Of a stretch of DNA of 64,000 nucleotides, positions 17,207 to 24,914 are shown piece by piece. Position 1 is the first letter of the stretch. Each line of letters opens with the position of its first letter. This DNA comes from Streptomyces luteolifulvus (GTDB lineage: Bacteria > Actinomycetota > Actinomycetes > Streptomycetales > Streptomycetaceae): the NCBI RefSeq assembly GCF_008806595.1, contig NZ_VZRB01000003.1, forward strand, positions 310,001 to 374,000, read 5' to 3'. The position numbers and the translations under genes were made by a program. Under the pieces are notes generated by a model that was not told the DNA's origin, did no database searches, and saw only the letters and a list, made by a program, of their open reading frames with translations.

Positions 17207-17872
17207 GCCGCGGCGCAGCCGCAGCCCGAGGAACGCGAGGCCCAGGCCGAGGCCGACGAGCATCAGGCCGCTGCCGAGGGGCAGGATCGGCAGCGGGGAG
17301 CCGGCGGGGCTCCCGGGGTGCGCGAGCAGGTCGGGCGCAGTAGGGGGCCCGGACGGCATCCCGGCGGCCTCCCGCGACGGCTCGGGCACGACGGTGACCT
17401 CGCCGAGGCCGCCCTCGTCGGTGCCCGGCACGTTCTGCGCCGTCTCGTCCCGCGGCGGCGGTACCTCCTGCCGCCCGGGCCGCTGCCGCCCCTCACCCGC
17501 CAGGCTTCCCGCGCGCGACGGATCGGCCGCGGACGCGGAGGCATGCGGTGAGGCGGCGGGCCGGCCGACGGGCCCGGCCCCGGCGCGGTACGACGGCCCA
17601 CGGCCGTGCGGCCACGCATCCTCCCGCCACCGGAGCCGGTCCCGTCCCTCGTCGTCCGCCCGGTGCCCGGCCCGCGAGCGCTCCGCCGCGGGTGCCGGGG
17701 TCCCGGCCGCGGGCGAGGACCAGTGGCCGCCGGGCAGGGACTCGGCGCCGTACGAAGGCATCGCACCGTACGGCGACACGAGGACGCCCGCCCCCAGGGC
17801 GATCAGCAGTCCCGTCGCGCGCAGTCCGCGCAGCCATGGCGTCACGGAACAAGCGTCACATTCAATGCGCAT
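17204..17872 (-). CDS. Secreted or membrane-anchored hypothetical protein
   Basis: The 222-residue product begins with a likely signal peptide (about residues 10-40). A disordered Pro/Arg/Ser/Ala-rich region follows, then a C-terminal hydrophobic helix (LGSGLMLVGLGLGLAFLGL) and a short RLRRG tail, the layout of a wall- or membrane-anchored surface protein. There is no clean LPXTG motif. Two starts are possible: ATG 17872, which falls inside an 8-nt tandem repeat, or GTG 17845 (VTPWLRGLRATG), which gives a more standard signal peptide. Neither has a clear ribosome site. I do not recognise a family. Confidence 0.55.
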   Translation of the reverse strand: MRIECDACSVTPWLRGLRATGLLIALGAGVLVSPYGAMPSYGAESLPGGHWSSPAAGTPAPAAERSRAGHRADDEGRDRLRWREDAWPHGRGPSYRAGAGPVGRPAASPHASASAADPSRAGSLAGEGRQRPGRQEVPPPRDETAQNVPGTDEGGLGEVTVVPEPSREAAGMPSGPPTAPDLLAHPGSPAGSPLPILPLGSGLMLVGLGLGLAFLGLRLRRG

Positions 17873-17892
17873 TCCGGCATTCCGGCATTCCG
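17869..17892. repeat. Three tandem copies of an 8-nt unit at a start codon
   Basis: GCATTCCG is repeated three times head to tail, with a fourth partial copy. The possible ATG of the secreted-protein gene on the - strand lies in the first unit. Confidence 0.7.
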
Positions 17893-17989
17893 GGTTCCGC
17901 CGACGGGCCGACGGCCCCCGTAAAAGGTGGATCACCCACGACAGGGGGCACCACGGTGATGAGGTGTACGGGTGCGAGAGAATGGCGGC

Positions 17990-18532
17990 ATGGAGATGCC
18001 GAGGAACGACAGGTCGCCGGAGAACCCCCAGATCCTGGTCGTGGGCCAGGACGGTATGGCTCTCGGCGGCACCGGAGACGAGGACTCCCGTGAAGTCCCG
18101 GTGACGGAGATGGTGGAACAGCCCGCCAAGGTCATGCGGATCGGCAGCATGATCAAGCAGCTCCTGGAGGAGGTGCGCGCGGCTCCTCTGGACGAGGCGA
18201 GCCGGGTCCGGCTCAAGGAGATCCACGCCAGCTCGGTCAAGGAGCTGGAGGACGGTCTGGCGCCGGAGCTGGTCGAGGAACTGGAGCGGCTCTCCCTGCC
18301 CTTCACCGACGAGGCGACCCCCAGCGACGCGGAACTGCGGATCGCGCAGGCCCAGTTGGTCGGCTGGCTGGAGGGTCTCTTCCACGGGATCCAGACCACC
18401 CTGTTCGCCCAGCAGATGGCCGCGCGTGCCCAGTTGGAGCAGATGCGCCGCGCCCTGCCGCCCGGCGTCGGCGGTCACGACGGCCTCGACGAACCGCGTT
18501 CGGGCGGCCGCACGGGCGGACCGTATCTGTAG
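17990..18532 (+). CDS. bpa: Bacterial proteasome activator Bpa (PafE)
   Basis: The 180-residue, mainly helical protein matches the Bpa/PafE family (former DUF2587). Its core includes VMRIGSMIKQLLEEVR, and it ends in GPYL. In Mycobacterium, Bpa forms a dodecameric ring that docks on the 20S proteasome through a C-terminal GQYL and promotes ATP-independent degradation of unfolded proteins. Here Gln is replaced by Pro in that tail. I chose the ATG at 17990, with GAGAG nine bases upstream; a GTG at 17972 would add six residues. The proteasome genes are not in this window. Confidence 0.88.
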   Translation: MEMPRNDRSPENPQILVVGQDGMALGGTGDEDSREVPVTEMVEQPAKVMRIGSMIKQLLEEVRAAPLDEASRVRLKEIHASSVKELEDGLAPELVEELERLSLPFTDEATPSDAELRIAQAQLVGWLEGLFHGIQTTLFAQQMAARAQLEQMRRALPPGVGGHDGLDEPRSGGRTGGPYL

Positions 18533-18556
18533 GCGAGCGTCACCCACCGCAGGACA

Positions 18557-18586
18557 AGGGCCCGGCAGCCGTTGCTGCCGGGCCCT
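18557..18586. terminator. Strong hairpin terminator after bpa
   Basis: A 13-bp perfect stem (AGGGCCCGGCAGC / GCTGCCGGGCCCT) with a CGTT loop, followed by CTTA, lies between the convergent bpa and kinase genes. It likely acts on both strands. Confidence 0.85.
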
Positions 18587-18600
18587 CTTACATCAGCGGG

Positions 18601-20262
18601 TCAGGCCGGATCCCCCGTGGAGATGTCGAACTGGATCTCCGGCGGGTTGTCCGGGTCGAAGTCCGTGCCCGCCTGCGGCGACTGGCGCATCACGGTGTCC
18701 TCGCCGTAGGTGTTCTCGTCCACCGGGTTCTTGTCGTAGGGCCATCCGGCGGCCTGGAGGCAGGCGAGGACCGAGGTCCAGTTCTTGAACGTGAAGTCCG
18801 GCATCTTCACCTTGTCGGGGTCGTTGTACGACTCCTGCGGCTCGGTGCACTCGGTCTTCTCGATCGTGCGCGAGGTGTCCGGCCCGCGGTGGCCCGCCAC
18901 GGTGGCCGTGGACGCACTGGGGCTGCTGCCACCGCCGCCCTCCGGGTCGTCACCGCCGCCGTTCACCAGCAGGGCCGCGATCAGGCCGCCGACCGCTACC
19001 AGCGACACTACGATCGAACCGATGATCACCGGCTTGTTCCCCTTGCCGCCGCCCGTGGAGACAGCGGTCGCGGGCTGGGGTGTGAGGTTGTACGGCGGCG
19101 GGGTCGAGGGGACCTGCTGCGGCGCGTAGGCGGCCGGGCCGGGCGTCGCATAACCGCCCTGCTGCGGATAGCCGTACGCCGGGGAGGGCGTCGAGGGCTG
19201 CGGGGTGCTGTACGGGTTCGGGTTCGGGGCCGGCTGGTACGGCGTCTGCACGCCCCCCGTGGACGCCGGGGGCGCCTGGTCGACGGGCGGGAAGACGGCG
19301 GAGCCGACGCCGGCGCCGCTCGGAGTCGCCGCGCCCGGCACGATGTTCGGCGCGGCCGCCTGGAAGGAGCCGGCCACCCGCAGGCACTCGTCGCGCATGG
19401 CCTCGGCGCCCGGGAAGCGTTCGTTCGGGTTCTTCTTCAGGGCACGGGCGACCAGGGCGTCCACGGCCGGCGGCAGAGAGCGGTTGACCGCGGACGGCGC
19501 GACCGGCTCCTCCTGCACATGCGCGTAGGCGATGGCCAGCGGCGAGTCCGCGTCGAACGGCAGCCGCCCGGTGACCAGTTGGAACAGCATGATGCCGACC
19601 GAGTACAGATCGGAGCGGGCGTCCACGCCCCGGCCCAGCGCCTGTTCCGGGGAGAGGTACTGCGGGGTGCCGACGACCATGCCGGTCTGCGTCATCGAGG
19701 TGACGCCGGACTGCATGGCGCGCGCGATGCCGAAGTCCATCACCTTGACGACGCCGCGCTTGGTCATCATCACGTTGCCCGGCTTGATGTCCCGGTGGAC
19801 CAGCCCCATCTCGTGACTGACCTCCAGGGCGGCCAGCACGTCCGCGGTGATCTTCAGCGCCTTGTCGGCGGGCATCGCGCCGTACTGGCGTACGTCCTCG
19901 TCGAGCACCGAGCCGAGCGGGCGGCCCTCGATGTACTCCATGACGATGTACGGCACCGGCATGCCGTCGCCCGCGCCGGAGCCGTCGGCCGGCGTGTCCT
20001 CGCCGGTGTCGAAGACGGAGACGATGTTCGTGTGGGTGAGCTTGGCCACTGCCTGGGCCTCGCGGCGGAAGCGCTCGCGGAAGGCCTGCTCCCGGCCCAG
20101 TTCGGTGAGGAGTGTCTTGATCGCGACCTGCCGGTCGAGCACGGAGTCGTAGGCGAGGTACACCGAGGCCATGCCGCCCTCGCCGAGCAAGTCACGCAGC
20201 TGATAACGGCCGCCGGCCAGCGACCGTCCCGCATACCGGCCCTGTGCGCCGTCCTGGCTCAT
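18601..20262 (-). CDS. Membrane Ser/Thr protein kinase with one PASTA domain
   Basis: The 553-residue kinase has a Gly-rich loop (LLGEGGMASVYLAYD), the VAIK lysine, catalytic HRDIKPGNVM, DFGIAR and GTPQYLSPEQ, so it looks active. After the kinase domain (to about 280) comes a Pro/Tyr/Gln-rich juxtamembrane linker, a membrane helix near 408-432 and a single extracytoplasmic PASTA-like domain (about 484-550). PASTA domains bind muropeptides, beta-lactams or lipid II in PknB-type kinases; one copy is fewer than the usual three to five. It is divergent from a second kinase. Confidence 0.9.
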   Translation of the reverse strand: MSQDGAQGRYAGRSLAGGRYQLRDLLGEGGMASVYLAYDSVLDRQVAIKTLLTELGREQAFRERFRREAQAVAKLTHTNIVSVFDTGEDTPADGSGAGDGMPVPYIVMEYIEGRPLGSVLDEDVRQYGAMPADKALKITADVLAALEVSHEMGLVHRDIKPGNVMMTKRGVVKVMDFGIARAMQSGVTSMTQTGMVVGTPQYLSPEQALGRGVDARSDLYSVGIMLFQLVTGRLPFDADSPLAIAYAHVQEEPVAPSAVNRSLPPAVDALVARALKKNPNERFPGAEAMRDECLRVAGSFQAAAPNIVPGAATPSGAGVGSAVFPPVDQAPPASTGGVQTPYQPAPNPNPYSTPQPSTPSPAYGYPQQGGYATPGPAAYAPQQVPSTPPPYNLTPQPATAVSTGGGKGNKPVIIGSIVVSLVAVGGLIAALLVNGGGDDPEGGGGSSPSASTATVAGHRGPDTSRTIEKTECTEPQESYNDPDKVKMPDFTFKNWTSVLACLQAAGWPYDKNPVDENTYGEDTVMRQSPQAGTDFDPDNPPEIQFDISTGDPA

Positions 20263-20596
20263 GTTTCCGCGTCCCCCGTAGGCCTTCAGGCGCCGTGCCC
20301 GCCCTTGATCGAAAGTGCTATTCCCGGCCAAGTCTGCCGGAGGGCACCGACACGTCAAGCGCGGTGCCCGTTCCGTGACCGTACGCGAATGAAGCGTCGT
20401 GGAAGCGTTACAGGTGCCGTACGGCCGGTACACAGAATTTGCACGCCGGCACCTGGTACAGGTTTCATGACCGGCCGGTCTCGGGCCGGTCCCCGGGCTG
20501 ATCCCGGACCGGCGGCTTGCGCGGAGGCTGTAGCGTGGCCGACGGAGACCGTAACAACACCGCGCGCACCGCGGGCAGAAACGACGGCGAGGACCG
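20263..20596. promoter_or_regulatory. Divergent promoter region between two kinase genes
   Basis: This 334-bp space contains no gene I can support. It holds a 9-bp inverted repeat, CAGGTGCCG (20411-20419) and CGGCACCTG (20447-20455), with a 27-base spacer, and two GGTACA boxes in and next to it. A possible -10 TAGCGT for the rightward kinase is at 20531-20536. The symmetrical element may bind a regulator of one or both kinases. Confidence 0.45.
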
Positions 20597-22180
20597 ATGG
20601 CACAGCAGCAGCGCGCTCAGGGCCCGTCCGACCCCGAGGCGACTGGCGGCGGGATGTCAGATGCGCCCGAGACGTGGGGTAACGGCGGACTTGTGGGGGA
20701 CGGCCGGTACCGGCTGACCCGCCGACTCGGCCGGGGCGGCATGGCGGAGGTCTTCGCGGCCGAGGACGTGCGCCTCGGACGCACCGTGGCGGTGAAACTG
20801 CTGCGCGCCGATCTCGCCGAGGACCCGGTCTCCAAGGCCCGCTTCACCCGCGAGGCACAGTCGGTGGCCGGCCTCAACCACCATGCGATCGTCGCCGTGT
20901 ACGACTCCGGCGAGGACTTCGTGGGCGGCCAGTCGGTGCCGTACATCGTGATGGAGATCGTCGAGGGCCGCACCATCCGCGATCTGCTGCTCAACGCCGA
21001 GGCGCCCGGCCCCGAGCAGGCCCTGATCATCGTCTCCGGTGTGCTGGAGGCGCTCGCCTACTCGCACCAGCACGGCATCGTGCACCGCGACATCAAGCCG
21101 GCGAACGTCATCATCACCCACAACGGCGCGGTCAAGGTGATGGACTTCGGCATCGCCCGAGCCCTGCACGGCGCGTCCACGACGATGACGCAGACGGGCA
21201 TGGTCATGGGCACCCCGCAGTACCTCTCCCCGGAGCAGGCGCTCGGCAAGGCCGTCGACCACCGCTCCGACCTGTACGCGACCGGCTGTCTCCTCTACGA
21301 ACTGCTCGCGCTGCGCCCGCCGTTCACCGGCGAGACCCCGCTGTCGGTGGTCTACCAGCACGTCCAGGACATTCCGGTGCCCCCGTCGGAGACCTCGGAC
21401 GGCGCGGCGCCGCCGGAGCTCGACGGGCTCGTCATGCGCTCCCTCGCCAAGGACCCCGACGACCGCTTCCAGACGGCCGAGGAGATGCGCGGACTGGTCC
21501 AGTACGGGCTGCAGATGCTGTACGACCAGGGCGGACACACCGGCACCTGGAACACCGGCCCGGTGCAGACGCACGACGGCCGGCACACCCCGGCCGCGGG
21601 CTTCGCCGGCACGACCGTGCTGCCGCACCCCGTGGGCGACTCCTCCGGCACCACGCAGATCCCGCAGCCGATCCTGCCTTCCGGGTACGGCGGTGGGGAC
21701 GACGGCGGCTTCGAAGGGCACGGCAACCGGGGCAGCGGCCGCGGCAAGCTGTGGATCCTCGCCGTCCTCGCGGTGATCGCCATCGCCGCGGGCGTCGCGC
21801 TGGCGGTGAACAACACCGGCGACGGCACCGGCGGTTCGAAGACCACCAAGTCGCCGACCGCCACGAAGTCCGCCACGGACAAGGAGACCGAGGACAAGCC
21901 CACCGAGGAGGAGCCCGAGGAGCCCACCGCCACGTCCACCGACGACGGTACAGGGACGGGGACCGGCGGGGAGTGGCCGTCGCCCTCGTACTCGCAGTCG
22001 TACTCGCCGACCCCGAGCCACACCACCTCGCCGACCGGCGAGCCCTCGGGCGAACCGACCACCGCGGACCCGACGGGCGAGCCGACCACGGGCGAGCCCG
22101 AGCCGACCGGGGAGCCGACGGATCCGGTGGACGGCGGCACGGACAACGGCGGTACGTCGGCCGGGGGCGCAGGCCCCTGA
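20597..22180 (+). CDS. Membrane Ser/Thr protein kinase without PASTA domains
   Basis: The 527-residue kinase has all core motifs (LGRGGMAEVFAAED, VAVKLL, HRDIKPANVI, DFGIARAL, GTPQYLSPEQ). A linker leads to a membrane helix near 386-406 (LWILAVLAVIAIAAGVALAV). The outer segment is low-complexity, rich in Thr, Pro, Glu and Gly with repeated GEPT units, and has no recognisable sensor domain, so it may span the cell wall. The ATG at 20597 has GAGGA close upstream; an ATG at 20654 would drop 19 disordered residues. The paralogous neighbour is divergent. Confidence 0.9.
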   Translation: MAQQQRAQGPSDPEATGGGMSDAPETWGNGGLVGDGRYRLTRRLGRGGMAEVFAAEDVRLGRTVAVKLLRADLAEDPVSKARFTREAQSVAGLNHHAIVAVYDSGEDFVGGQSVPYIVMEIVEGRTIRDLLLNAEAPGPEQALIIVSGVLEALAYSHQHGIVHRDIKPANVIITHNGAVKVMDFGIARALHGASTTMTQTGMVMGTPQYLSPEQALGKAVDHRSDLYATGCLLYELLALRPPFTGETPLSVVYQHVQDIPVPPSETSDGAAPPELDGLVMRSLAKDPDDRFQTAEEMRGLVQYGLQMLYDQGGHTGTWNTGPVQTHDGRHTPAAGFAGTTVLPHPVGDSSGTTQIPQPILPSGYGGGDDGGFEGHGNRGSGRGKLWILAVLAVIAIAAGVALAVNNTGDGTGGSKTTKSPTATKSATDKETEDKPTEEEPEEPTATSTDDGTGTGTGGEWPSPSYSQSYSPTPSHTTSPTGEPSGEPTTADPTGEPTTGEPEPTGEPTDPVDGGTDNGGTSAGGAGP

Positions 22181-22213
22181 GCGGGCGCCGGGCGACCGGC
22201 TCCGACCGACCCT

Positions 22214-22253
22214 CACGCGCGCGCGTGGCCCGGGAACGGGCTTCACGCGCGCG
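22214..22253. terminator. Nested long hairpin after the kinase gene
   Basis: Two copies of the palindrome CACGCGCGCGTG (22214-22225 and 22242-22253) flank GCCCG-GGAA-CGGGC. The whole forms a 17-bp stem with a GGAA tetraloop and a two-base bulge, between convergent genes. Confidence 0.8.
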
Positions 22254-22274
22254 TGCGGCTGTTGTGACCCCGCT

Positions 22275-23306
22275 TCACGCCGTGAACGCGTCGCACACCG
22301 TGTCGTACTCCTGTGTCCACCACACGGCGAGTGCCGAGGCCGCCGGGAACTGGGAGTCCGCGCGGGTGTCGCCGCGCTCGTAGTGCCAGCGCAGCATCCA
22401 GAAGTCGTTGAGGCGCTCCCACCACACGCGGTGCACCGCGGCCGCGAGCTCGGAGGGTGTGGCACCGGCCGCGCGCCGGTACGCGTGCGCGTACGCCCGC
22501 ACCTTCGGCAGGTCGAGGGTGCCGGCCGGGCGGACGAAGAAGATCGCGGCGGCCCGTACGGCCTCCTCCGCGCGGGGCTTCACACCGAGCCGGTCCCAGT
22601 CGACGATCGCGGCGGGCGCGTCCCCCTTGTAGAGCAGGTTGAACGGGTGGAAGTCCCCGTGCACCCAGCCCACCGAGCCGCCGCGCGGAGGCCGCCGGCC
22701 GGCGTGCTGCTCCAGGAGCGCGCGCCGTTCCAGCAGCCGGTGGCGGGCCAGCTCGTCGAAGGAGTCGGCGGGGCGGTGCCGGCGTACCCGGGCGAGCAGG
22801 TCGTCGATGAGGCCGAAGGTGTCGGCGGGGTCGGGGCTCTCGGCGGGCTCGGCGCGCGCCCGCCCGTGCGTCGGCATCACGCGCTCCAGGCTCGCGTGCA
22901 CGACCCCCAGCAGCGCCCCCAGCCGGCTGCACTGCGCGGCGGTGAGCTGGCCGCCGTGGCGGTGCCGCCCGTCGATCCACGGGTGCAGGGCGTACGCGTG
23001 GCCGCCGACCACCGCCACCGTGCGCCCGTCGTGGCCGCTCAGCGGCGGCGCCACCGGGACGCCCAGGGCGGCCAGGCGCTGGGTGGCCCGGTGCTGCCGG
23101 GCGATCGCGGCCGGGTCGGCGGTCTCCGGGTCGAAGTGGTGCTTGAGGAAGTAGCGGCCGCGGGTCGTGCGGAGCCGGTAGCCCCGATTGAGCAGTCCCT
23201 GCTCCACGGGCTCGCAGGCGAGGGCGGAACCGGCGGCGTACTGGCGGAGGAGGGCGCCCAGCGGGGGCGTGTGATGCGAGGGGGGTGGTACACAAGGGCG
23301 CGGCAC
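22275..23306 (-). CDS. APH/choline kinase-family phosphotransferase
   Basis: The 343-residue protein has the aminoglycoside phosphotransferase fold. The Brenner-type motif VHGDFHPFNLLYKG carries the catalytic Asp, and AIVDWDRLG is the metal-binding DxD equivalent. An N-terminal lobe includes YFLKHHFDPE with the nucleotide-contacting Lys. Relatives phosphorylate aminoglycosides, choline, homoserine or sugars; the substrate cannot be assigned. The GTG at 23306 is the longest start, and others a few codons later are possible. It is convergent with the kinase gene and has no operon partner. Confidence 0.82.
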   Translation of the reverse strand: MPRPCVPPPSHHTPPLGALLRQYAAGSALACEPVEQGLLNRGYRLRTTRGRYFLKHHFDPETADPAAIARQHRATQRLAALGVPVAPPLSGHDGRTVAVVGGHAYALHPWIDGRHRHGGQLTAAQCSRLGALLGVVHASLERVMPTHGRARAEPAESPDPADTFGLIDDLLARVRRHRPADSFDELARHRLLERRALLEQHAGRRPPRGGSVGWVHGDFHPFNLLYKGDAPAAIVDWDRLGVKPRAEEAVRAAAIFFVRPAGTLDLPKVRAYAHAYRRAAGATPSELAAAVHRVWWERLNDFWMLRWHYERGDTRADSQFPAASALAVWWTQEYDTVCDAFTA

Positions 23307-23420
23307 GCGCCAGATGCTAGGGCACAGGCCGAGCCCGTGAGCTGGGGGTTGTCACAGACAGTCATATTTGATCACGTCATGTGCTCGATGTGACGTTACA
23401 GGTCCAAGTGGACTCTTCCC

Positions 23421-23434
23421 GTGACCTGGGTCAC
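23421..23434. promoter_or_regulatory. Crp-like site upstream of bkdF
   Basis: GTGACCTGGGTCAC is a perfect six-base-arm palindrome around TG and fits the Streptomyces Crp motif GTG-N6-GNCAC. TGTGAC half sites occur nearby at 23390 and 23472. Crp binding is an inference. Confidence 0.45.
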
Positions 23435-23505
23435 CGGGATAACGTGCCGTTGTTCCGGCCCCCTGCAAGGCTGTGACCAGGAACTGTTCCCGATTTCGCG
23501 ATTTA

Positions 23506-23519
23506 CTTGGAAATCCAAG
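23506..23519. promoter_or_regulatory. AT-centred palindrome upstream of bkdF
   Basis: CTTGGA-AA-TCCAAG sits in a local A/T-rich patch 197 bases before the bkdF start. Symmetry and A/T content suit an Lrp-type regulator such as BkdR or a similar protein. Confidence 0.45.
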
Positions 23520-23715
23520 CAAAAACGCAGGTCAGGAGGGGTTTCACAGATATGTGGAGCTCTGGGTAACGTGCCTTCTGCAGGGCGCTCGCCGGGGCAC
23601 CTGTCACGCCTGTTCCCGAACGAACCGCACCCACCCCGTGCGTCCGTGGGGCCAACAGGTGGAGCCGCACTGGCGCCCGGCGAACCCGGGTAGCCGGACC
23701 GACGGAGGAGCACAC

Positions 23716-24912
23716 GTGACCGTGGAGAGCACTGCCGCGCGCACATCGCGACGCAGCGCCAGTACCAAAAGCACGGCCGGCAAGCGCACGACCGCGAAGA
23801 AGCCGCCGGGCACCGAGCCCGAGCTCGTGCAACTGCTGACGCCCGAAGGCAAGCGCGTGAAGAACGCGAGGAACTCGAAGAACGCCGAGTACGAGAGCTA
23901 CGTCGCCGACATCACCCCCGACGAGCTGCGCGGTCTGTACCGCGACATGGTGCTCACCCGCCGTTTCGACGCCGAGGCCACCTCCTTGCAGCGCCAGGGC
24001 GAGCTGGGCCTGTGGGCCTCGCTGCTCGGCCAGGAGGCCGCCCAGATCGGCTCCGGCCGGGCCCTGCGCGACGACGACTACGTCTTCCCGACCTACCGCG
24101 AGCACGGCGTCGCCTGGTGCCGCGGGGTCGACCCGACCAACCTGCTCGGCATGTTCCGCGGTGTGAACAACGGCGGCTGGGACCCGAACGGCAACAACTT
24201 CCACCTCTACACGATCGTGATCGGCTCGCAGGCGCTGCACGCCACGGGCTATGCGATGGGCGTGGCCAAGGACGGCGCGGACAGCGCGGTGATCGCCTAC
24301 TTCGGCGACGGCGCCTCCAGCCAGGGCGACGTGGCGGAGTCCTTCACCTTCTCCGCGGTCTACAACGCCCCGGTGGTGTTCTTCTGCCAGAACAACCAGT
24401 GGGCGATCTCCGAGCCGACCGAGAAGCAGACCCGTGTCCCGCTCTACCAGCGGGCGCAGGGCTACGGCTTCCCGGGCGTACGCGTGGACGGCAACGACGT
24501 GCTCGCCTGCCTCGCGGTCACCAAGTGGGCCCTGGAGCGCGCCCGCGGCGGCGAGGGCCCGACCCTGGTCGAGGCGTACACGTACCGCATGGGTGCCCAC
24601 ACCACCTCCGACGACCCGACCAAGTACCGGGCCGACGAGGAGCGCGAGGCCTGGGAGGCGAAGGACCCGATCCTGCGCCTTCGCCGGTACCTGGAGGACT
24701 CGAACCACGCGGACGAGTCGTTCTTCGCGGAACTCGAGGCCGAGAGCGAGGCGTTGGGCAGGCGAGTGCGCGAAGCGGTCCGTGCCATGCCGGACCCGGA
24801 CCACTTCGCCATCTTCGAGAACGTGTACGCGGACGGGCATGCGCTCGTCGACGAGGAGCGCGCCCAGTTCGCCGCCTACCAGGCGTCGTTCGCGGACGTA
24901 GAGGGGGCCTGA
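23716..24912 (+). CDS. bkdF: Branched-chain 2-oxoacid dehydrogenase E1 alpha subunit, second copy
   Basis: The 398-residue E1 alpha protein has the thiamine-diphosphate motif YFGDGASSQGDVAESFTF ending in CQNNQW. It differs from the copy at 7059 by a Lys/Arg/Ser/Thr-rich N-terminal tail of about 35 residues that looks disordered. The GTG at 23716 has GGAGGAG five bases upstream. With the next two genes it forms a second branched-chain keto-acid dehydrogenase; two clusters per genome is known for Streptomyces. No regulator gene is adjacent. The bkdF name follows the longer E1 alpha of S. avermitilis bkdFGH and is tentative. Confidence 0.92.
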   Translation: MTVESTAARTSRRSASTKSTAGKRTTAKKPPGTEPELVQLLTPEGKRVKNARNSKNAEYESYVADITPDELRGLYRDMVLTRRFDAEATSLQRQGELGLWASLLGQEAAQIGSGRALRDDDYVFPTYREHGVAWCRGVDPTNLLGMFRGVNNGGWDPNGNNFHLYTIVIGSQALHATGYAMGVAKDGADSAVIAYFGDGASSQGDVAESFTFSAVYNAPVVFFCQNNQWAISEPTEKQTRVPLYQRAQGYGFPGVRVDGNDVLACLAVTKWALERARGGEGPTLVEAYTYRMGAHTTSDDPTKYRADEEREAWEAKDPILRLRRYLEDSNHADESFFAELEAESEALGRRVREAVRAMPDPDHFAIFENVYADGHALVDEERAQFAAYQASFADVEGA

Positions 24913-24914
24913 TC

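Larger units (their letters stand above)
23307..23715. promoter_or_regulatory. Long regulatory region upstream of the bkdF operon
   Basis: This 409-bp stretch has no convincing gene. It is less GC-rich than its neighbours around 23490-23530 and holds several palindromes, two listed separately. A five-codon frame (ATG at 23552, reading Met-Trp-Ser-Ser-Gly, stop) follows GGAGGGG by ten bases and could be a leader peptide, but that is weakly supported. The strong ribosome site for bkdF is GGAGGAG at 23704-23710. Confidence 0.5.
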
